From assembly GCA_035554115.1 (NCBI GenBank), contig DATMIW010000044.1, positions 3,565 to 67,564 on the forward strand: a stretch of 64,000 nucleotides of DNA, given 5' to 3'. A model generated the notes under the pieces. That model was not told the DNA's origin. It searched no databases and saw nothing but the letters and a program-made list of their open reading frames with translations. Both the position numbers and the translations under genes were made by a program. This document shows, piece after piece, positions 50,961 through 59,776 of the stretch (positions are counted from its first letter, which is position 1; every line of letters begins with the position of its first letter). The stretch comes from CAXTSE01 sp035554115. GTDB lineage: Bacteria > Actinomycetota > Actinomycetes > Actinomycetales > Microbacteriaceae.

Positions 50961-50976
50961 AAAGTGTACCCACTTT
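50961..50976. promoter_or_regulatory. Palindromic operator AAAGTGTACCCACTTT
   Basis: Perfect six-base arms AAAGTG/CACTTT with a TACC centre, directly upstream of the monooxygenase start (50956). Member of the AAAGTGTA set at 40581, 45477 and 47057. Confidence 0.6.
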
Positions 50977-51033
50977 GATCCGGCCTGTGCTCACCTCTGG
51001 TGAATTCCAGAGAAACCAGGGCGACTGTAACTG

Positions 51034-51042
51034 AGCGCTTGC
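51034..51042. promoter_or_regulatory. TetR operator-like site GCAAGCGCT (minus)
   Basis: AGCGCTTGC on the plus strand, 60 bases before the TetR start. Its complement GCAAGCGCT differs by one base from GCAAGTGCT upstream of both amine-oxidase genes. Confidence 0.45.
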
Positions 51043-51102
51043 ATAGCGTGGCCCGGTTCGTCGCTCGGCCCCGTGAGCCCTTGGCACACCTAAGCTGTCC
51101 TC

Positions 51103-51672
51103 ATGACGAAATCCGGCGGCAAATATGGCGAAGGGCGCGAGGCGCTTCTTCGGGCCACGATCGCCGTCGTTGCTCGAGACGGACTTCGCGGGTTCACCTA
51201 TCGCGCTGTTGCCCGAGAAGCTGGCGTCTCCAACACCTTGATCGCGCATCACTTCGGCTCCGCCGACGCTCTGCTCCTCGCGGCGTTTGAACTCGCGGCC
51301 GTGACGCCCTACTCGGCAGGAGTCGATGAAGGGAACAGCGATCTCGACCAATTCGCTCGAAATGTCCCGCAAACGGTCCTGCTCGGCCCCGAACTTCAGG
51401 TGTTTCAATACATAATCCTCATTGAATCGCGCCGCGACCCCGCCCTCCGGCCACTGGTGGAGAAGATCTACGACACCTATCGAAACGCCGTTCGGCGAGA
51501 GCTCATGCGCTTGGGCTGGGATGAGCCCACCGACGCGCTCGCTGCCGGAATCTTTGCCATGGTTGACGGCCTGATCCTTCAGCAGATCGTGTTCGGCAAC
51601 GTTGCCCGCACAGAAGACGCTCTCGAAAGGCTACGCCAGCTTCTCGCCGATGCGGCGACCGCCCGAGGCTAG
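51103..51672 (+). CDS. TetR-family transcriptional regulator
   Basis: 189 residues: HTH 'GFTYRAVAREAGVSNTLIAHHFGSADALLLAAF' at the N-terminus and a helical C-terminal domain ('LRPLVEKIYDTYRNAVRRELMRLGW', 'GIFAMVDGLILQQIVFG'). Divergent from the monooxygenase and upstream of the first amine-oxidase-like gene (144 bases to its ATG). Shared GCAAGYGCT sites make it the likely repressor of both amine-oxidase copies and itself. Confidence 0.87.
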   Translation: MTKSGGKYGEGREALLRATIAVVARDGLRGFTYRAVAREAGVSNTLIAHHFGSADALLLAAFELAAVTPYSAGVDEGNSDLDQFARNVPQTVLLGPELQVFQYIILIESRRDPALRPLVEKIYDTYRNAVRRELMRLGWDEPTDALAAGIFAMVDGLILQQIVFGNVARTEDALERLRQLLADAATARG

Positions 51673-51755
51673 GTCCCCGCGCCCTTGGGGCGACTCGCAT
51701 GCGTGCGTGCAAACGCGTCAGCATGCTCGCCGCGATTCCACTTGTCATTTCTCCT

Positions 51756-51771
51756 GAGCAAGTGCTAAGTT
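51756..51771 (+). promoter_or_regulatory. Conserved upstream element GAGCAAGTGCTAAGTT (copy 1)
   Basis: Identical 16-mer-containing region to that at 57167, each 44 bases before the ATG of a paralogous flavoprotein gene. AGCA-AG-TGCT inside it is a short palindrome, a form used by many TetR proteins. Confidence 0.55.
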
Positions 51772-51815
51772 CGCCGCCAGCGGTCACAGAGGATCGCAGA
51801 ACCCGGAGTCTCTCA

Positions 51816-53114
51816 ATGTCGAAGTCCGAAGTTGTCATTATCGGCGGCGGTTTCGCCGGCCTGACGGCTGCCCGCGAACTCACTCACCGCGGCGTCAGTG
51901 TGGTGGTGCTCGAAGGGCGTGACCGCCTCGGCGGGCGGACCTGGACCGATGAGCGGCTTGGCCTCACGCTTGACGTAGGCGGCAAGTCGATCCACCCGTC
52001 TCAGCCGTATGTCTGGCCCGAACTCGAGCGATACGGTCTTGCGACAGTGACTGCCGAGGCCGAACCCGAGCGCTTTCTGGTCGCGACAGCGAGTGGTTCG
52101 CAAGAACTCGACCCCGAAGACATGTTCGTGAAGCTCACGCAGGCCTACGGCGCGCTTGCTGGCGAGGCACCCTTTGTGGTTCCGCGGCCGTTTGACCCGT
52201 GGTTCTCCGAGGCCGTGAACGAGGCGGATGGGCAGAGTGTTGCCGATCGCATTGCCGCCCTCGACCTCGACGAGGTGAGCAAGGCGCTTCTCGAAGGGCA
52301 GCTGGCGACGGCGTACCAGTCGCCGCTCGACGAGATCAGCTTCGCCCACACCCTGCACTTCTGGTCCCTTTCCTACTGGAACGTCGCTGTCCAGATTGAG
52401 GCCGCGGCCACCTATGGAATCAAGGGCGGTACGCGTTCTCTTATCGATGCCATCGCCGCCGACACGAGCGCATCGATCAAGTTGGGCACGAAGGTAGTCG
52501 AGGTCACGACGAGCGGTGACGGAGTCGTCGTGCGGACCGAATCCGGCGACGAATACGAGGCGTCAGCCGTCATCGTCACGGTGCCCATCAATGCGCTTCC
52601 CGCCGTCACCTTCACGCCTCCGCTGAGCGCGGGAAAGCGCGAGGCGATCGCGAAGGGCACTGCGTCACGCGGAGCGAAGATTTGGGTGCGGGCGAAGGGC
52701 CACGTCGCGCCCTTCGTTGCATTCGCGTCGCCCGAGGTTTCGCCGATTACCGTCGGGGAGTCCTACGGAACCGTCGACGGCGACAGCATCATCGACGTTT
52801 TCGCCCCTGACATCCGGAACATCGACCCGCATGACCGGGCGGCGGTCGAGGCGGCCTTGCGACAGTGGATCCCCGAGATCGAGGTGCGCGCCGTCGACGC
52901 CCACAACTGGGTCGAGGACGAGTTCTCGCTCGAAACGTGGCCGAGCCCACGCGTGGGTGACCTGACCGGCGCGATCCCCGAGTTGCGGAAACCTGAAGGC
53001 CGAGTCTTCCTGGCCGGCGCCGACTATGCGGCGGGCTGGTACGGCCACATTGATGGTGCCATCGAAAGCGGCATCGTCACTGCTCGTCGCATCCGCGATC
53101 TTTTGTCCGAATAG
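51816..53114 (+). CDS. Flavin amine-oxidase-family protein (copy 1)
   Basis: About 432 residues: FAD-binding VIIGGGFAGLTAARELTHRG, 'VLEGRDRLGGRTWTDERLG', 'GGKSIHPSQPYVWPELERYGL', and C-terminal 'VFLAGADYAAGWYGHIDGAIESG', which matches the FAD ribityl-binding end of monoamine oxidases. Oxidises amines or related C-N/C-H bonds. A near-identical paralogue lies at 57226. Short GGAG before ATG 51816. Followed by the second LigM-like gene after 70 bases, so a methoxylated arylalkylamine is one possible substrate; this is inference. Confidence 0.88.
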   Translation: MSKSEVVIIGGGFAGLTAARELTHRGVSVVVLEGRDRLGGRTWTDERLGLTLDVGGKSIHPSQPYVWPELERYGLATVTAEAEPERFLVATASGSQELDPEDMFVKLTQAYGALAGEAPFVVPRPFDPWFSEAVNEADGQSVADRIAALDLDEVSKALLEGQLATAYQSPLDEISFAHTLHFWSLSYWNVAVQIEAAATYGIKGGTRSLIDAIAADTSASIKLGTKVVEVTTSGDGVVVRTESGDEYEASAVIVTVPINALPAVTFTPPLSAGKREAIAKGTASRGAKIWVRAKGHVAPFVAFASPEVSPITVGESYGTVDGDSIIDVFAPDIRNIDPHDRAAVEAALRQWIPEIEVRAVDAHNWVEDEFSLETWPSPRVGDLTGAIPELRKPEGRVFLAGADYAAGWYGHIDGAIESGIVTARRIRDLLSE

Positions 53115-53184
53115 TCACCCCCATCACAAGTTCATATCCGCAGTACCCCAACCCTCACAACAACGAAGTTCAGGAGGACCACCA

Positions 53185-54588
53185 ATGTCCGATGCACAAA
53201 ACGCCCCCGAAGAAGAGGCCGGCCCGCCGTTCCCGCCCTTCGGCCACGTCGATGCCGTGCCGATCGATCCGACCGTAGGCGTCTACGACGTCGTCTTCGG
53301 CCCGCTCTATCCGACCGAGTACACCGGGTGGAAGGACGAGGTCCTCTCCTGGAAGAAGACCGCATACCTCCACGGCGGCCTCAACCCCACCGACACGTAT
53401 CGCATCTGGGGCCCCGATGCAGTGAAGCTCCTGCGGGAGCACTGCGTCAACAGCTTCGAGCGGTTCCCGGTCGGAGCATCCAAGCACGCCATCATGTGCG
53501 ACAAAGAAGGTCGGGTCGTGGTGCACGGCATGCTGGTGCGCCGGGCAGAAGACGAGTTCATCGCCTACTGGCTCGGACCGTGGATCGACTTCCTGGTCGA
53601 GCGCGGCGGATACGACGTGCAGGGCGAGAACCTGACCGGGCAGGTTTACCTGTTCCAGCTGGCCGGCCCGCGTTCGCTCGAGATCCTTGAGGCGGCAACA
53701 GGGCGCGACCTTCACGATGTCCGTTTCCTCCAGGAGCGCCGCTCGAGTATCGGTGGCTCGGAGGTCGAGGTCAGCATCCCGACCGATGTTCTTCGCATCG
53801 GTATGGCGGGCACCCTTGCCTACGAACTGCACGGACCGATCAAAGACGCGCATGCCGTGTACAACGCTCTGCTCGAAGCGGGGGAGCCGTTTGGGCTCCG
53901 TCGTCTCGGTCGTGCGCAATACAACATGAACCACACGGAGAACGGGTTCCCGCAGGAGCACATCCACTTCATCCACCCGTGGCTCGAAAACCCCGAACTC
54001 GTGCAGTACTTCATCGACAACTACGGAATGTCTCTGCCGCCCGTGGGGCTCTATGGAAGCGCCGGCGACGACGCGTCCCTGCGCTACCGCACCCCCTATG
54101 ACCTCGGATGGGGTCACCTGGTCAGCTACGATCACGACTTCCTGGGTCGGGAGGCTCTCGAAAAGGTGTCGGCAGCACCGCCGCGCACGATGCGCACGCT
54201 GGTCTGGAACGGTGACGACGTCCTCGACATCTACCGCTCGCACTTCGAGGAGGGCGAGGAGTACCAGTTCATGCGCTTCGAGGGTGAGCCGGTGAACCGG
54301 GAACTTCCGGCGCCGAGTTTCTCTGACGCGGTGCTGAAAGACGGTGAGATCGTCGGGTATTCGTCTGGTCGCATCTACAGCTACTACTACCGCAAGATGA
54401 TCTCGCTTGTGTCGATCGACGTCGCCCTGGCTGACATCGGCACCGAGGTCGTGGTGCTCTGGGGCCTTCCGGGGACCCGTCAGAAGGAGATCCGGGCGAC
54501 GATCGAACGCTTCCCGCTCTACAACGAGAACCGGAACGAGACCTTCGACACCAGCACGATTCCGCGTGCTGCGGGCCTCGTTCCGTAA
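53185..54588 (+). CDS. LigM/DesA-like tetrahydrofolate-dependent O-demethylase (second, divergent copy)
   Basis: About 467 residues of the GcvT family. Seen: 'DTYRIWGPDAVKLLREHCVNSFERFPVGASKHAIMC', 'YLFQLAGPRSLEILEAATGRDLHD', 'VLRIGMAGTLAYELHGP' and 'LGWGHLVSYDHDFLGREALE'. It is more distant from LigM than the gene at 47135: a Gly-Leu-Asn replaces the HHM-type stretch. AGGAGG precedes ATG 53185. Two homologues in one island suggest two methoxyl groups or two methyl donors. Confidence 0.85.
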   Translation: MSDAQNAPEEEAGPPFPPFGHVDAVPIDPTVGVYDVVFGPLYPTEYTGWKDEVLSWKKTAYLHGGLNPTDTYRIWGPDAVKLLREHCVNSFERFPVGASKHAIMCDKEGRVVVHGMLVRRAEDEFIAYWLGPWIDFLVERGGYDVQGENLTGQVYLFQLAGPRSLEILEAATGRDLHDVRFLQERRSSIGGSEVEVSIPTDVLRIGMAGTLAYELHGPIKDAHAVYNALLEAGEPFGLRRLGRAQYNMNHTENGFPQEHIHFIHPWLENPELVQYFIDNYGMSLPPVGLYGSAGDDASLRYRTPYDLGWGHLVSYDHDFLGREALEKVSAAPPRTMRTLVWNGDDVLDIYRSHFEEGEEYQFMRFEGEPVNRELPAPSFSDAVLKDGEIVGYSSGRIYSYYYRKMISLVSIDVALADIGTEVVVLWGLPGTRQKEIRATIERFPLYNENRNETFDTSTIPRAAGLVP

Positions 54589-54639
54589 CCCATATGGCGA
54601 AGTAGCTTCGCCACTCGGGTCGCACTGAAGGAGAACACC

Positions 54640-55449
54640 ATGCATGTAGCCAAAATGCTCAAGCCCTCGCAGTTCACGGTGAACATCGAGGGGATGCCCG
54701 CGTCAGTCGGGGATGTATTTCCCGACTGGGATGAATCCGACCGCGTCGCTATCGTCCTCGATGCGGCGTACGGTGCGCTTGATGCGAGCCTGCTCATCCA
54801 GCTCGCGGCTCTGCAGTTCTTCTCGGTGCGACCCGAGAGGGGCACCTCTGCGCCCCAGTACCCGCAGACATATCTCTTCCACGTGGGTGGTCCTCATGGG
54901 GACTTCAGCGGATTCGACATCTGGCCGGCACGGCACGAGGTGTTCCTTCCTGCTGACGACCCGTACGCACTTCTCGGGGCAATCAACGACCGCGCTATTA
55001 CCCGCCTCGTCTTACCCGACGCGACCCCGGGCGGCCTCGAATACATCGATGCTGCCCCGAGCGGATGGTCGGATGCCTCGTATGCGCGCGATCACCTGCG
55101 CTCGGCTCTTCTGTATCGCGTGCAGGATGGCGCGGACTCGACCGATGTCACGGTGAGCTCGAGCGATCCCGAGTTGCGATTCATGTCGAAGGTCGCCCTC
55201 GACGTTGAAGGGACGAAGGTGTACTTCGATTCGCTCAGCGATCAGCAGCTCGTCGATATGGAGGTCGGGCCGAGCACCGCGGAGGACATCCGCGTCTGGT
55301 CTGACATGTTCGTGGCGCGTGGAGGCGAAGTCTCGCGCGCAGATCGTGATGCGTTGCTCACGCAGATCGCCGACGGCCCCTGGACCCAGACGTTCCGGCG
55401 GATCGACGTGGATCGGGCATTGTCGGTCATCTCAGGCATCTGTAAATAG
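54640..55449 (+). CDS. Hypothetical protein, 269 aa, linked to a LigM-like gene
   Basis: I do not recognise this protein. It is acidic and soluble, with no signal peptide or membrane helix. The N-terminal half has a mixed pattern ('VAIVLDAAYGALDASLLIQLAALQFF', 'QTYLFHVGGPHGDFSGFDIWPARHEVFLP'), and the C-terminal half is helical ('STAEDIRVWSDMFVARGGEVSRADRDALL'). AAGGAGAA precedes the ATG. It follows the second LigM-like gene by 51 bases and precedes the MFS carrier, so it very likely belongs to the same pathway. A ligand-binding or accessory role is a guess. Confidence 0.75.
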   Translation: MHVAKMLKPSQFTVNIEGMPASVGDVFPDWDESDRVAIVLDAAYGALDASLLIQLAALQFFSVRPERGTSAPQYPQTYLFHVGGPHGDFSGFDIWPARHEVFLPADDPYALLGAINDRAITRLVLPDATPGGLEYIDAAPSGWSDASYARDHLRSALLYRVQDGADSTDVTVSSSDPELRFMSKVALDVEGTKVYFDSLSDQQLVDMEVGPSTAEDIRVWSDMFVARGGEVSRADRDALLTQIADGPWTQTFRRIDVDRALSVISGICK

Positions 55450-55717
55450 CCGGAAGCTGAGCGAAAGCGCAGTTCACCCCAAGTAGGTCCTTGCGGTCCA
55501 AACCGTGAAGATTACTGCCTTTTTGCCGTATGTAAAATGCGTGAACTAAGCGGCTGCTCAGCTATTGACACGGGTCGTTCGGAGCGCCAATCTATATACA
55601 CTGTGACCGAACGGGACAGGGTTGTCCGTTCACACAGAGTTTCGACGATGTCGTCGAATGGGTGCGAAAAGCACCCGATCTGAACGACATGTTTCGTCCC
55701 ACTTCGAAGGGAATCCG

Positions 55718-57112
55718 ATGTCAGTTACAACTCAGGAATTTATCGACGCTGAACCCACGAGCGGTAAACAGCGTTTGGTGGTGTTCATTCTCTTCCTCGT
55801 CATGCTCATGGAAGGCATGAACGAGATCGGTGTTGCCCAACTGTGGGGCACTCTCGCTACCCCGGTCGCAGCGGGAGGCTGGGGCGTCTCATTTGAGGCA
55901 ATCACCGTCATCGTCACGCTGGGCACAATCGCGATCGCCGTAGGCGCCGTGGTCGCTGGCACGCTCGCGGACCGCATTGGTCGAAAGAACACGCTTTTTA
56001 CGGGTCTCATCGTGTTCATGGTGTTCGCGGCTGCTCTGTCGTTTGCACCGAACGTCGTGTCGTTCGGCGTCCTGCGTATTCTCTCGTGCGTCGGCCTCGG
56101 CGCCGTCTTCGTCACCGCCCTCGCGTTCGTCGGTGACCTCACTCGCCACACTTCGCGCGCGCGGCTGACGACTGTCGTCGCGGCGGGCGCGGGCACCGGC
56201 GGTGTCGTTGCGGCTGTCCTATCGGCGGCTCTGCTTGAGGATGTCGGCTGGCGCAACATTCTTCTGATCGTGGCCCTCCTGCCGATCGTGGTCTTCCCCT
56301 TGGTTGCGCTTATCGTGCCGGAGTCCCCGGGACTTCTGGTTCTGCGTGCAAAGTCGCCTGACAAGGTTCGCAAGGCCCTTCACGGCCTGCTGCCCTCACG
56401 TGACATCAGCGGTGTCGACCTGGTCACGGTCGTGCGGAGCGAAGAAGAAGCTGTCAACCCGGTAAAGACACTGTTCACCCGCGGTCTCGCCTCGCGGACG
56501 ATCGTGCTGTGGGTTCTGTTCATCGCGTTCTACGCGACCCTGAACTTCGTTCTTCAGTACCTTCCTGTGTTGTTGGAGCACCCGGCTCCGGCAGGACCGG
56601 GATTCAGCGCTGAGGATGCCAGCATCGTCTTCGCTGTCATGGCCATGGGCGGTGTACTCGGAGCTCTCGTCATCTCGGTCGCCGTGGGCAAGATCAATCC
56701 CTTCGTCGTGATAGGCGTCTCCTGGTCCCTAGCGCTCGTGCTCCTGGTCATCATCGTCCTGGTGCCCGCGTCGATCGACCTCTACCTCGTCCTCTTCGGC
56801 CTCTTTGGGGCCGCGCTCATCGGAGGAACTGCTGCTGCTGGCACGCTGCCGGTGCTCACCTACCCGCTGTCGGCGCGGGGAACAGGGACGGGCGCGGCTA
56901 CCGGAGTCGGGGGCGGGTTCGGCACGACCGTGGGCGGCTTTGCTGGCGGTGCGCTTATCGCCACCGGTATCGGCACCTCCGCAATCCTTCTTGTCGTACT
57001 GGCGCCCGTGGGACTCGGTGTTGTGCTCGTGACGGTCCTCGGTGCTCTCACGGCACGCCACGTTCGGGGCTCGTCCACCCCGGTCAGCGACAAGGTGACA
57101 GTCGGCGGGTAG
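55718..57112 (+). CDS. MFS transporter (aromatic-acid carrier type)
   Basis: About 464 residues with twelve predicted membrane helices. MFS signature 'GTLADRIGRKNTLFTGLIVF' between helices 2 and 3, 'LRILSCVGLGAVFVTALAFVGDLTRHTSRARLT', and a long central loop (about 225-275). Compatible with the AAHS or related sugar/acid symporter groups. GAAGGGAAT precedes ATG 55718. The 268 bases upstream hold TTGACA (in GCTATTGACACGGG) and a TATATA stretch but no shared operator I can assign. Confidence 0.87.
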   Translation: MSVTTQEFIDAEPTSGKQRLVVFILFLVMLMEGMNEIGVAQLWGTLATPVAAGGWGVSFEAITVIVTLGTIAIAVGAVVAGTLADRIGRKNTLFTGLIVFMVFAAALSFAPNVVSFGVLRILSCVGLGAVFVTALAFVGDLTRHTSRARLTTVVAAGAGTGGVVAAVLSAALLEDVGWRNILLIVALLPIVVFPLVALIVPESPGLLVLRAKSPDKVRKALHGLLPSRDISGVDLVTVVRSEEEAVNPVKTLFTRGLASRTIVLWVLFIAFYATLNFVLQYLPVLLEHPAPAGPGFSAEDASIVFAVMAMGGVLGALVISVAVGKINPFVVIGVSWSLALVLLVIIVLVPASIDLYLVLFGLFGAALIGGTAAAGTLPVLTYPLSARGTGTGAATGVGGGFGTTVGGFAGGALIATGIGTSAILLVVLAPVGLGVVLVTVLGALTARHVRGSSTPVSDKVTVGG

Positions 57113-57166
57113 CACCCCGACCAGGATCCGCAAGGAAAGGCGTGCCGCGGCGGCATGCGGATATAT

Positions 57167-57180
57167 GAGCAAGTGCTAAG
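57167..57180 (+). promoter_or_regulatory. Conserved upstream element GAGCAAGTGCTAAG (copy 2)
   Basis: Same element and spacing (ATG at 57226) as at 51756. Further matching bases (GCGGTCA, GGA.CGC.GAACC.GGAG) continue to the start codon, so the upstream region was duplicated together with the gene. Confidence 0.55.
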
Positions 57181-57225
57181 TTTGTGCGGCGGTCATTGGG
57201 GACCGCGGAACCGGGAGAACCTGTT

Positions 57226-58533
57226 ATGCCTAAGTCCCATGTCATCATCATCGGCGGCGGCTTCGCCGGTCTGATTGCAGCTCGTGAACTCACCCATCGC
57301 GGTTTTTCTGTGGTGCTGCTCGAGGGGCGTGACCGTCTCGGAGGCCGGACCTGGACTGATGAGCGACTCGGCTTGACTGTCGATTTGGGTGGGAAGTCGA
57401 TCCACCCCTCGCAGCCTTACGTGTGGCCGGAGCTCGAACGGTACGGCCTTTCGACAGTGACCGCCGAGGTCGAGCCCGAGCGATTCTTGGTCGCCACTGC
57501 CGACGGCCCGCGTGAGATTGATCCCGGAACTGTGTTCATGAAGTTGACACAGGCCAACGAAGCGCTCTCTGCCGATGCCCAGTTCATTGTCCCGCGGCCT
57601 TTTGATCCATGGTTCGTCGACGCGGTCGCCGGAGCGGATGGGCAGTCGGTCGGAGACCGGGTCGCGGCGCTCGACCTTGACGAGGTAAGCAAGGCTCTTC
57701 TCGAAGGTCAACTAGGCACGGCCTACCAATCGCCGCTGGGTGAAATCAGTTTCGCCCATACATTGCATTTTTGGTCACTGGCCTACGGGAACTTCGCGGT
57801 TCAACAGGAGGCCTCGGCGAGTTTCGGCATCAAGGGTGGCACTCGCGCACTCATTGACGCCATAGCTGCGGACACGACAGCGTCCATTGTGCTCGGCACG
57901 AAGGTTGTCGAAGTCCAGACGGTTGGAGACGGAGTCGTGGTGCGCACGGCATCCGGCGATGAATACGAGGCTTCAGCTGTCATCGTCACCGCGCCCATTA
58001 ACGCGCTTCCGTCGATTACCTTCGAGCCCGCGCTGAGTTCCGGAAAGCGGGCAGCGATCACGAAGGGCACTGCGTCCAATGGAGCAAAGATCTGGGTGCG
58101 CACAAAGGGCGAAGTCGTCCCCTTCCTCGGTTTTGCATCGCCTGACGTCTCACCCGTGACCATCGCCGAGCCGTACGGCGTTGTCGATGGAGACAGCATC
58201 ATCGACATTTTTGTCCCCGATGTGACGAAGATCGACCCGCACGATCGCGCGGCCGTCGAACAGGCGCTCCGACTCTGGGTACCGGACATCGAGGTGCGCG
58301 CAGTCGACGCACACAATTGGGTCGAGGACGAGTTCTCGCGCGAGACGTGGCCAAACCCGCGCGTCGGCGATGTCACGGGTGCAATCCCCGCACTGCGGAA
58401 GCCTGAAGGACGAGTCTTCCTCGCTGGCGCTGACTATGCCGCCGGTTGGTATGGCCATATCGATGGCGCCGTCGAAAGCGGCATCGTGACGGCACGCATC
58501 GTTCGCGATCTTCTGTCCGAGGGCTCTCGCTAA
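57226..58533 (+). CDS. Flavin amine-oxidase-family protein (copy 2)
   Basis: About 435 residues, paralogue of the gene at 51816; most aligned residues are the same, including HVIIIGGGFAG, GGRTWTDERLG, GGKSIHPSQPYVW and GADYAAGWYGHIDGAVESG. Differences cluster in the substrate region (for example FIVPRPFDPWFVDAVAGADG). GGGAGA precedes ATG 57226. Separated from copy 1 by the LigM-like, hypothetical and MFS genes, which argues for an older duplication with later divergence or rearrangement. Substrate unknown. Confidence 0.88.
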   Translation: MPKSHVIIIGGGFAGLIAARELTHRGFSVVLLEGRDRLGGRTWTDERLGLTVDLGGKSIHPSQPYVWPELERYGLSTVTAEVEPERFLVATADGPREIDPGTVFMKLTQANEALSADAQFIVPRPFDPWFVDAVAGADGQSVGDRVAALDLDEVSKALLEGQLGTAYQSPLGEISFAHTLHFWSLAYGNFAVQQEASASFGIKGGTRALIDAIAADTTASIVLGTKVVEVQTVGDGVVVRTASGDEYEASAVIVTAPINALPSITFEPALSSGKRAAITKGTASNGAKIWVRTKGEVVPFLGFASPDVSPVTIAEPYGVVDGDSIIDIFVPDVTKIDPHDRAAVEQALRLWVPDIEVRAVDAHNWVEDEFSRETWPNPRVGDVTGAIPALRKPEGRVFLAGADYAAGWYGHIDGAVESGIVTARIVRDLLSEGSR

Positions 58534-58576
58534 CGTCGTCCTCCGCAGGCAACCCCTGTGCCCTTACGGACAACTC

Positions 58577-58593
58577 GCGAAGCGCGCCTTCGC
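58577..58593 (+). other. Small hairpin between amine oxidase and dehydrogenase genes
   Basis: GCGAAG and CTTCGC pair around a five-base loop, 44 bases after the amine-oxidase stop and 17 bases before the next start. No T tract follows; possible weak terminator or leader hairpin. Confidence 0.35.
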
Positions 58594-58609
58594 AAACACT
58601 TGAAGCGTG

Positions 58610-59707
58610 ATGACGCAAAGCAAGCAGGTTGTATTCGCAGCTCGTAACGAGATCGTTCTGGATTCGATAGAGGTTCCCGATCCCGAGGCCGACGAGCTGG
58701 TGATGCGGGTTCGCAGGGTGGGAATCTGCGCCACCGATCTGCACCTCCTCGCGGGCCATATCGGCGATCCGTTCCCTCTTGTTCCGGGTCACGAGTTCGT
58801 CGGCGAGGTTGCGGCGATCGGCGAGAACGCCGCGGCGACGCGGGGCTTGGCTGTCGGCGACCATGTGGCCGTCGAGATGCTGTTGCCGTGCCAGTCGTGT
58901 GATCGCTGCCGGGAGGGTCGCTACAACCTGTGCGAGTTGGACGACATGATGACCGGCCTCGAGCGCGGGCGTCAGATCGGCGTCAACATTCCGCGCACCG
59001 TCGCACCCGGACTCTGGGGCGGCTACGCGGAATACCTCTTCGTTCCCCGCGAGGCCATCGTGCACCGCCTGCCCGCCGAGCTGCCGTGGGATGTTGCGGT
59101 TCTCGTCGAACCGCTTGCCGTCGCCTCCCGCGCCGTGATGCGCGGTCGCGTCGGACCGGGGGACCGCGTTGCGGTCATCGGGCCGGGGCCGATCGGCCTG
59201 CTCGTGGCGGCTGCCGCGCGGGCCGCTGGTGCCTCAGTGGTCATGCTGGGCACGCGGCCAAGTCGGCTCGAACACGCCACGCGGTTTGGCAGCGATGCCA
59301 CGGTCAATCTGCGGGAGACGGATCCGGTGGAGGCTGTGCGCGCACATTTCGGCGGACTCGCCGATGTCGCAATCGAGGCGGCCGGAGCTCCCGATGCCCA
59401 ACAGCTCGCCGCCACCCTCGTGCGCCGCGGCGGCCGCGTCGTTCTGACCGGGGCCTGCGGGGCGGGATCGGTCACGGCTCTGCGTTCGGACGAGGACCTG
59501 CTCACGCGCGAGATTGATGTTCTGCCGTCCTTTCTTTCGGCCGGCGGTTTCCCGACGGCCATCGCGCTGCTCGAGCGCGGGGATTTCCCGTTCGCCGAAC
59601 TCGTGACGCACTCCTTCAGCCTCGATGAGGTGGCGGCCGCGTTCGAACTCATCGAGAGCCGTCAGCAGGACGTGCTCAAGGCCGTCCTGTGCCCGACCGG
59701 ACCCTGA
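58610..59707 (+). CDS. Zinc-dependent medium-chain alcohol/polyol dehydrogenase
   Basis: About 365 residues. Catalytic-zinc Cys in VGICATDLHLL, 'PGHEFVGEV', structural-zinc lobe CQSCDRCREGRYNLC, Rossmann 'VAVIGPGPIGLLVAAAARAAGAS'. Resembles sorbitol/threonine dehydrogenase-type MDRs. Start ATG 58610 or GTG 58607. Oxidises a secondary or primary alcohol with NAD(P). Followed by a GC hairpin and the MoaF-like gene. Confidence 0.88.
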   Translation: MTQSKQVVFAARNEIVLDSIEVPDPEADELVMRVRRVGICATDLHLLAGHIGDPFPLVPGHEFVGEVAAIGENAAATRGLAVGDHVAVEMLLPCQSCDRCREGRYNLCELDDMMTGLERGRQIGVNIPRTVAPGLWGGYAEYLFVPREAIVHRLPAELPWDVAVLVEPLAVASRAVMRGRVGPGDRVAVIGPGPIGLLVAAAARAAGASVVMLGTRPSRLEHATRFGSDATVNLRETDPVEAVRAHFGGLADVAIEAAGAPDAQQLAATLVRRGGRVVLTGACGAGSVTALRSDEDLLTREIDVLPSFLSAGGFPTAIALLERGDFPFAELVTHSFSLDEVAAAFELIESRQQDVLKAVLCPTGP

Positions 59708-59718
59708 TCTCCCGCCTC

Positions 59719-59738
59719 GGCGGCCCTCAAGGGCCGCC
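59719..59738 (+). terminator. GC-rich hairpin after the alcohol dehydrogenase gene
   Basis: GGCGGCCC-TCAA-GGGCCGCC, a perfect eight-base stem with a four-base loop, 11 bases after the stop. It lacks a T tract but is a typical actinobacterial terminator shape. Confidence 0.6.
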
Positions 59739-59776
59739 CCTACCGACTCCCTGACCGACCCTCGAAAGGACCGACT

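Noticed and set aside
53170..54645. 491-codon open frame antisense to the second LigM-like gene
   Set aside because: Same reason: shadow frame of a confident coding region.
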